A stretch of 64,000 nucleotides of DNA from Paragorgia papillata (taxonomy: Eukaryota > Cnidaria > Anthozoa > Scleralcyonacea > Coralliidae). The notes beneath the pieces are model-generated. The model was not told the origin of the DNA and searched no databases. It saw only the letters and a list, made by a program, of their open reading frames with translations. The DNA lies in NCBI GenBank assembly GCA_035771165.1, contig JAWNZC010000261.1, positions 864,001 to 928,000 on the forward strand, in the 5' to 3' direction. This document shows positions 62,275 to 64,000 of the stretch, one piece after another; within the stretch, counting starts at the first letter, position 1; every line of letters starts with the position of its first letter. The translations under genes were made by a program, and so were the position numbers.

Positions 62275-62345
62275 AACCCTTTAACTATACTAGCTGTTGG
62301 GGTCTCTTAGTATTTTATTCTGAGTGGCTAAAGCCAGATGAAATT
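62275..62345. repeat. Short dispersed element, copy 5
   Basis: TAACCCTTTAACTATAC, then TTAGTATTTTATTCTG and GGCTAAAGCCAGATG. Same family as 17,812. Confidence 0.65.
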
Positions 62346-63294
62346 CATGTTAATCATTCTGCAATTTCAAATTACCAACTGCGTAGTCAAAAATGATCAT
62401 TTGAACATTTGCACTTCAAATAAAACTTTGTAATCAGCTTCTAAATTTGTGAATGTAATTTGAAACTTGGCAACAAACTTCCAAACCACGCATTGAAAAG
62501 TGAATTGAAATCAACAATACATTGGAATAGGACTTCACATTAAATCTGATAGTGTGCCAAAGCTTAAAAAATATTGCACTGCTGTCGCAGTATATGCTAT
62601 TATGATAAAAACTATGTGAAAGCTAAAATATCATGTACCTATATGTATTATTTTTATATAGATTTGAGGCATTCAATGCAATTGTTCGTAGTCTAAATGT
62701 GAACAGCAATCGCCATGCGACAAGCCTTGATATAACCAAAGCAAGTGCTACAATGGAGAAACTTCGTTTTGTGTTGAAAGGAGGAGTGTGGCACACAAAC
62801 GACATAAGGTACATGTCCTTGTAATAAACTGTATTAAATCATATCAGTTTGAGAAAACGTGTACAAAGGTTTCTGACATGATTACAATTAATTCATATAA
62901 TTATAGTTACAATTAATATACCAATATATGCACATGTACTATACCAATACTGGGTATCTCCTATTTAGCCTATTCTCATTAACTTACCTGATAAGTACAG
63001 TAGATACACCTTTTTGCTTATGCACACTGTTCTTTATTGTTCAACAGGCAACAGGCAACTTGCAATCTCACTGACCTCGGCCACGACCCCAAGATCCAGA
63101 GGTTTATTAACAACATTCCAGCTAAAGAAAGTATGTCAAGCAAAGAAATATATCAACATGGTAAATTGAGAAAGGTACAGATCTTTTCACATAATCAGCG
63201 CTTGAATTTAGTGATTGCATCAGCAACCCTGAAAATCATTGTAATATTCAAGGCCCTTTAATTCCTAAATTCAAAATCTGCCCAATTCTTTATA

Positions 63295-63553
63295 TACCAT
63301 ATTTCACTGTGTATAAGTCGATTTTCTAGGACTTAAAATTGATGTCTAAAAGCCAACCTCGACCTGTATAAAGAGTCATAACATTATGCATGAAACCAAT
63401 GATATTATTAAATTTTATGTGAATACTATGGTATTCTGTGTATAGTAACTATTTCATTATACTCAGGGTATCGCAAAAATCACAATTTGTTTGGTCAAAA
63501 ATAGGGAGTCAACTTATATGCAAGGTCGACTTATACACAGCGAAATACAGTAC
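63295..63553. mobile_element. MITE with CACTGTGTATAAGTCGA ends
   Basis: Left TATTTCACTGTGTATAAGTC; right, reversed, TATTTCGCTGTGTATAAGTC. Non-coding, about 260 bp, in a Plavaka-like intron. Confidence 0.8.
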
Positions 63554-64000
63554 TGTACTTACAGTACCTTTTCATCCTTGATAACTGAACAATACCCTTA
63601 GGACTCTTTAAAGCATTCTTTTTTCAGAATAAATACATCTAGTAATTATTTTAGGGAAGATACAAGAATGGCAGACTGTAAGGTTGTTTGCTAAGTGAAA
63701 TGTTCACAGCAGAAATTCTGAATGGATCAGGAATGAATGCCAACCCTGGTGATTACTGCTATCCATTTGATGCCATGACTGGAAAAAATCAAGAATTGAT
63801 AAATAAGGATGCCACAGTGACATATATAGATAACCAACAAAACGTACAATTACACGTTTCTTATATCTTATCTTCATATATACGATTGTACATTAATTTA
63901 AAATATTTAACAATTAAGATCTGAGTTGTATTCAATCATGTGAAAACACTGAACAATAAAATGCTAATTTATACCAGAACAAAGAGATTAAATGAAAGTA

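Larger units (their letters stand above)
54867..63900 (+). pseudogene. Plavaka-like (CMC group) transposase gene, decayed
   Basis: Exons on the plus strand: 54,867-55,340; about 55,472-55,540; about 55,760-56,020; about 56,690-56,836; 57,118-57,208; 57,424-57,702; 61,080-61,274; 62,662-62,808; 63,045-63,160; from 63,656. The N-terminus has a C2H2 finger (CRTCRLSFEDTKRYDIH, then SRRH), then an acidic stretch. Family blocks follow in order: VVFSDETSGNTTNKWNRLET, AGLP..NIHLLTASN, TADNPRASEFEHHLGNSAKR-YCRKC, TPEEILHTVLLGPVKYLLG, GRDFKLWMQVAVFILEG, KPKMHLLHHLP, TGFCTER-FEAFNAIVRSLNVNSNR and LDITKASATMEKLRFVLKGG. These match the transposase-like proteins abundant in basidiomycetes (Plavaka). Two in-frame stops, TAA at 55,053 and TAG at 61,228, mean it is dead or read through. 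About 3.3 kb of repeats and a LINE sit in its introns. The 3' end may lie beyond the window. Confidence 0.78.

Overview
The window is eukaryotic and almost certainly from a marine invertebrate. It is AT-rich, every convincing gene is split by short GT/AG introns, and mobile DNA makes up most of the rest. A P2X7-intracellular-domain protein, a THAP-domain transposase and SAM-domain fragments together suggest a cnidarian (coral, anemone or hydrozoan). That assignment is inference; no host marker gene is present to prove it.

Layout. 1-680 is a base-for-base copy of 11,609-12,288: a piece of a decayed non-LTR retrotransposon (LINE) with a MITE tail. 3,146-7,708 (+) is a multi-exon gene with all exon phases compatible. 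It resembles the C-terminal half of SAMD3-like uncharacterised proteins, and its last intron holds several inverted-repeat elements. 8,444-12,288 (-) is a LINE reverse-transcriptase relic broken by three nested MITEs, two of them 805-bp TTAA elements in opposite orientation. 12,289-16,655 is a 4.4-kb satellite built from pentamers (AGTGC, AGTAC), mostly organised as a 20-bp unit. 20,806-26,075 is a TTAA-flanked element with long inverted arms that carries a LINE 3' end and a hAT MITE.

The centrepiece is 28,483-35,382, a nearly complete 6.9-kb Kolobok-type DNA transposon. It has TTAA on both sides, 20-bp perfect terminal repeats, and two convergent spliced genes. The plus-strand gene is a 229-residue P2X7-C-domain protein with an open reading frame. 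The minus-strand gene is a 12-exon transposase with an N-terminal THAP domain, a DDE-like core and a C-terminal zinc knuckle; it has one clear frameshift and one unresolved exon junction.

35,400-41,400 holds several MITEs, including a hAT MITE with a perfect 8-bp target duplication. 41,418-49,056 (-) is an 11-exon gene of unknown function that begins, as far as visible, inside a SAM domain. 49,440-51,848 holds motif-saturated foldback elements and a 5S-rRNA-derived SINE-like piece. 52,711-63,900 looks like a second large transposon region. A plus-strand Plavaka-like (CMC group) transposase gene, with two in-frame stops and a LINE plus about 3 kb of nested repeats in its introns, is divergent from a minus-strand coiled-coil gene.

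Two themes recur. First, three structurally different TTAA elements share the start TTAA-AGTG, so one transposase system may have moved them all. Second, at least six elements are each saturated with their own short keyword in both orientations, and several share a TACACnnGTAAAA-like terminus.
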